Shown here in pieces: positions 61,714-64,000 of a stretch of 64,000 nt of DNA. The DNA is from Roseovarius sp. GTDB lineage: Bacteria > Pseudomonadota > Alphaproteobacteria > Rhodobacterales > Rhodobacteraceae. The position numbers were made by a program, and so were the translations under genes. The DNA lies in assembly GCF_030373445.1 (NCBI RefSeq), contig NZ_JAUCYU010000001.1, positions 310,001 through 374,000 on the forward strand. The letters are read 5' to 3'. The notes under the pieces are model-generated. The model saw only the letters and a list, made by a program, of their open reading frames with translations. It made no database searches and was not told the origin of the DNA. Position 1 is the first letter of the stretch, and each line of letters starts with the position of its first letter.

Positions 61714-64000
61714 ATGAACATCGCCACCTTCTCCATCGCCCGGCCGATCTACGTCTGGATCCTCGTCCTGGTCTGCCTCCTGGGCGGCATCTGGGGCTTC
61801 GCCACCGTGGGCCGCCTCGAAGACCCTTCCTTCACCATCAAGAGCGCGGTGATCATCACCCGCTACCCCGGCGCCAGCGCCCTCCAGGTCTCGCGCGAGG
61901 TCTCCGAACCGCTGGAATCCGAGATCCAGAAGATGAGCGAGGTCGACGAGATCCGCTCGGTCAACCAGCCCGGCCTGTCCCGCATCACGGTGGACATGAA
62001 AGACACCTTTGCCGGCGACGAACTACCCGAGATCTGGACCAAGCTGCGCACCCGTGTCAGCGACGCCCAGCTTCCCGACGGCAGCAGCCAGCCCTTCGTC
62101 AACGACAGCTACGGCGACGTCTTCGGCATCTACTACGCCATCACCGCCCCGGGCTATTCCGACCGCGAACTCTACGAGCTCTCCCGCTTCCTCCGCCGGG
62201 AACTGCTCACCGTCGACGGCGTCGCCGATGTCGACGTCTCCGGCGTCCCGCAGGAGGTGGTCTACGTCGAACCCGACCTCGTGCAATCCACCAACCAGAA
62301 CGTGCCCCCCGGCGCCATTCAGCAGGCCATCGCCAACGCCGACAGCGTCACCGAGGGCGGCACGCTGGAAACCGAGACCGGCCGCATCCTGATCCAGGGG
62401 CCGGAGGGCAGCGACACCGTCTCGGAAATCGCCGGCCTCACCGTGGGCGTGGGCGGCGAGGTGCTGAACCTCTTCGACTTCTCCGACGTCTACCGCGACC
62501 GCGAGGAAGACCCCGACATCCTGATCCGCCACAACGGGCAGGAGGCCTTCACCCTCGGCATCGCCGGCGTCAGCTCCGAGAACATCGTCGACGTGGGCAA
62601 GCGCGCCGACGCCAAGCTCGACGAGCTCGCGCCCCGCCTGCCGCTGGGCATCGCCATCCACCCGATCTACCAGCAGCACGAGGTGGTCGAGGAAGCCTCC
62701 AACGACTTCCTCACCAACCTCGCCATGTCGGTCAGTATCGTGGTGATCGTGCTGGCGCTCTTCATGGGCTGGCGCGCGGCGGCCGTGGTTGGCGTGACGC
62801 TCCTGCTCACCGTGGTCGGCACGCTCTTCTTCATGGGTCTCTTCTCGATCGAGATGGAACGCATCTCGCTCGGCGCGCTGATCATCGCCATGGGCATGCT
62901 GGTCGACAACGCCATCGTCGTGGCCGAGGGGATGCAGATGACCATGCTGCGCGGCAAGTCCTCCCACGATGCCGCGGAAGAGGCCGCCGGCCAGACCCAG
63001 GTCCCCCTCCTCGGCGCCACCGTCATCGGCATCATGGCCTTCGCCGGCATCGGCCTCAGCCCCGACGCCACGGGCGAATTCCTGTTCTCGCTCTTCGCGG
63101 TGATCGGCATCTCGCTGCTGCTCTCGTGGGTGCTGGCCCTGACCGTCACGCCACTGCTCGGGCATTACTTCTTCAAGCGCGGCTCCGGCGAAGAGGGCGG
63201 CAGCTACGACGGTGCGATCTTCCGCGCCTATGCCGGCCTCCTGCGTGCCTGCCTGCGGCTCTGGTGGCTGGTCATCCCCGGCCTCGTCGCCATCACCGTG
63301 GTCTGCTTCATGCTCTTCGGCCAGATCAAGCAACAGTTCTTCCCCGACAGCAACACGCCGCTCTTCTTCGTCCACTACAAGCTCGAACAGGGCGCCTCGA
63401 TCCACCAGACCTCCGAAGACCTGCGCGTGCTCGAAGACTGGCTGATGCAGCAGGACGAGGTCGTCTCCACCACCTCCTATGCCGGGCAGGGCGCGATCCG
63501 CTTCATGCTCACCTACCAGGCGGAAGACCCCAACCCGTCCTACGGGCACATCATCGTCCGGACCGAGACGATCGACACCATCGCCTTCGTCATCAACCGG
63601 ATGGAGGAATTCACCGCCCAGACCCTCCCCGAGGGCGAATTCCGCGCCAAGCGCCTCGCCTTCGGCCCCGGCGGCGGCAACCCGATCGAGGCGCGCTTCT
63701 CCGGCTCCGACCCGGCGGTCCTGCGCGAGCTCGCCGACCAGGCCGCCGAACGGCTTGAGGCCGCCTCCGACAACATCGTCGCCCCCCGCATCGACTGGCG
63801 CGAACAGGAACTGGTCCTGCGGCCCGTCTACGCCAACGACCGCGCCCAGGAGGCCGGCATCAACCGCGACGACGTCACCGGCATCCTGCGCTTCGCAACC
63901 GACGGCATCCAGGCCGGCGTCTACCGCGAGGGCGAGCGCCAGATCCCCATCATCCTGCGCGCCGACCCCGAAGACGACCTCGCCCTGACCGATTTCGTCA
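61714..64000 (+). CDS. RND efflux pump inner-membrane subunit (3' end outside window)
   Basis: The first ~762 residues are in the window and the frame is open at 64000. The first helix region (NIATFSIARPIYVWILVLVC) is followed by a large periplasmic domain, then helices including the proton-relay Asp in LIIAMGMLVDNAIVVAEG. It is of the AcrB/HAE type, using the proton gradient to export drugs or other amphipathic compounds. Substrates cannot be read. Confidence 0.94.
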   Translation, partial: MNIATFSIARPIYVWILVLVCLLGGIWGFATVGRLEDPSFTIKSAVIITRYPGASALQVSREVSEPLESEIQKMSEVDEIRSVNQPGLSRITVDMKDTFAGDELPEIWTKLRTRVSDAQLPDGSSQPFVNDSYGDVFGIYYAITAPGYSDRELYELSRFLRRELLTVDGVADVDVSGVPQEVVYVEPDLVQSTNQNVPPGAIQQAIANADSVTEGGTLETETGRILIQGPEGSDTVSEIAGLTVGVGGEVLNLFDFSDVYRDREEDPDILIRHNGQEAFTLGIAGVSSENIVDVGKRADAKLDELAPRLPLGIAIHPIYQQHEVVEEASNDFLTNLAMSVSIVVIVLALFMGWRAAAVVGVTLLLTVVGTLFFMGLFSIEMERISLGALIIAMGMLVDNAIVVAEGMQMTMLRGKSSHDAAEEAAGQTQVPLLGATVIGIMAFAGIGLSPDATGEFLFSLFAVIGISLLLSWVLALTVTPLLGHYFFKRGSGEEGGSYDGAIFRAYAGLLRACLRLWWLVIPGLVAITVVCFMLFGQIKQQFFPDSNTPLFFVHYKLEQGASIHQTSEDLRVLEDWLMQQDEVVSTTSYAGQGAIRFMLTYQAEDPNPSYGHIIVRTETIDTIAFVINRMEEFTAQTLPEGEFRAKRLAFGPGGGNPIEARFSGSDPAVLRELADQAAERLEAASDNIVAPRIDWREQELVLRPVYANDRAQEAGINRDDVTGILRFATDGIQAGVYREGERQIPIILRADPEDDLALTDFV

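Noticed and set aside
59682..61736. A 684-codon minus-strand open frame opposite ureF-ureG and the efflux adaptor gene
   Set aside because: It spans several real genes on the other strand and has low-complexity, valine/glycine/aspartate-rich composition typical of antisense frames in GC-rich DNA.

Overview
The window is a GC-rich, tightly packed stretch of an alphaproteobacterial chromosome. Gene content points to the Rhodobacteraceae (roseobacter group). The signs are a urease operon with a small extra ORF between ureB and ureC, a fused MrpA/B antiporter operon, HutC-HutF histidine degradation, several binding-protein-dependent ABC importers, and a textbook CtrA box. Genes mostly abut or overlap. 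I saw no rRNA, tRNA, CRISPR array, insertion sequence or phage module. These assignments rest on reading the translated sequence, not on database searches.

Region 1 (1-7741) is a signalling block. A membrane-bound multi-PAS histidine kinase (cut by the window start) is divergent from a run of response regulator, PAS-PAS hybrid kinase, second response regulator and Hpt protein. The block contains every phosphorelay part. The divergent promoter region holds a perfect TTAA-N7-TTAAC CtrA box, and the run ends at a hairpin followed by a T-tract.

Region 2 (7824-15505) is the most unusual part. Four consecutive genes encode predicted exported proteins: a metacaspase-like C14 protease, a trypsin-like serine protease with an apparent zymogen site, a rhodanese-like CX4CW protein with an acidic low-complexity linker, and a 1151-residue TPR-CHAT protease. 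Two different clan CD cysteine proteases plus a serine protease in one export-directed operon suggest a periplasmic or extracellular proteolytic cascade.

Region 3 (15502-25264) is a catabolic operon on the minus strand. It encodes a solute-binding protein, two permeases, a 62-residue membrane protein, two different ATPases, a one-chain dihydroxyacetone kinase (DhaK-DhaL) and a GAPDH. A LacI-type regulator lies upstream. Matching CpG-centred operators occur twice upstream of the binding-protein gene and once upstream of the regulator. Glycerol, dihydroxyacetone or a related polyol or ketose is the likely substrate.

Region 4 (25391-34747) looks like amine catabolism: a class III aminotransferase, an RpiR-type regulator, a PotABCD-like importer, a beta-lactamase-fold hydrolase and a YtcJ-like amidohydrolase. 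Region 5 (34935-40936) is a six-gene Mrp Na+/H+ antiporter operon. Region 6 (40947-43761) holds hutC, hutF with a palindromic operator, and an SRAP-domain gene.

Region 7 (43901-54971) is mixed catabolism and regulation. It holds a LysR regulator, a glutamate-mutase-S-like B12-fold protein that lacks the axial histidine, a GntR regulator, a maleate-isomerase-like enzyme divergent from a creatinase/ectoine-hydrolase-like M24 protein, and a lipoate ligase-like gene. These are followed by an AraC(GlxA)-Rieske oxygenase-SDR-SDR-hydroxyacyl dehydrogenase run that resembles carnitine or quaternary-amine systems, and by a class I aminotransferase. Region 8 (55196-60554) is the urease operon ureDAB-orf-CEFG. 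Region 9 (60654-64000) is an RND efflux pair whose pump gene is cut by the window end.
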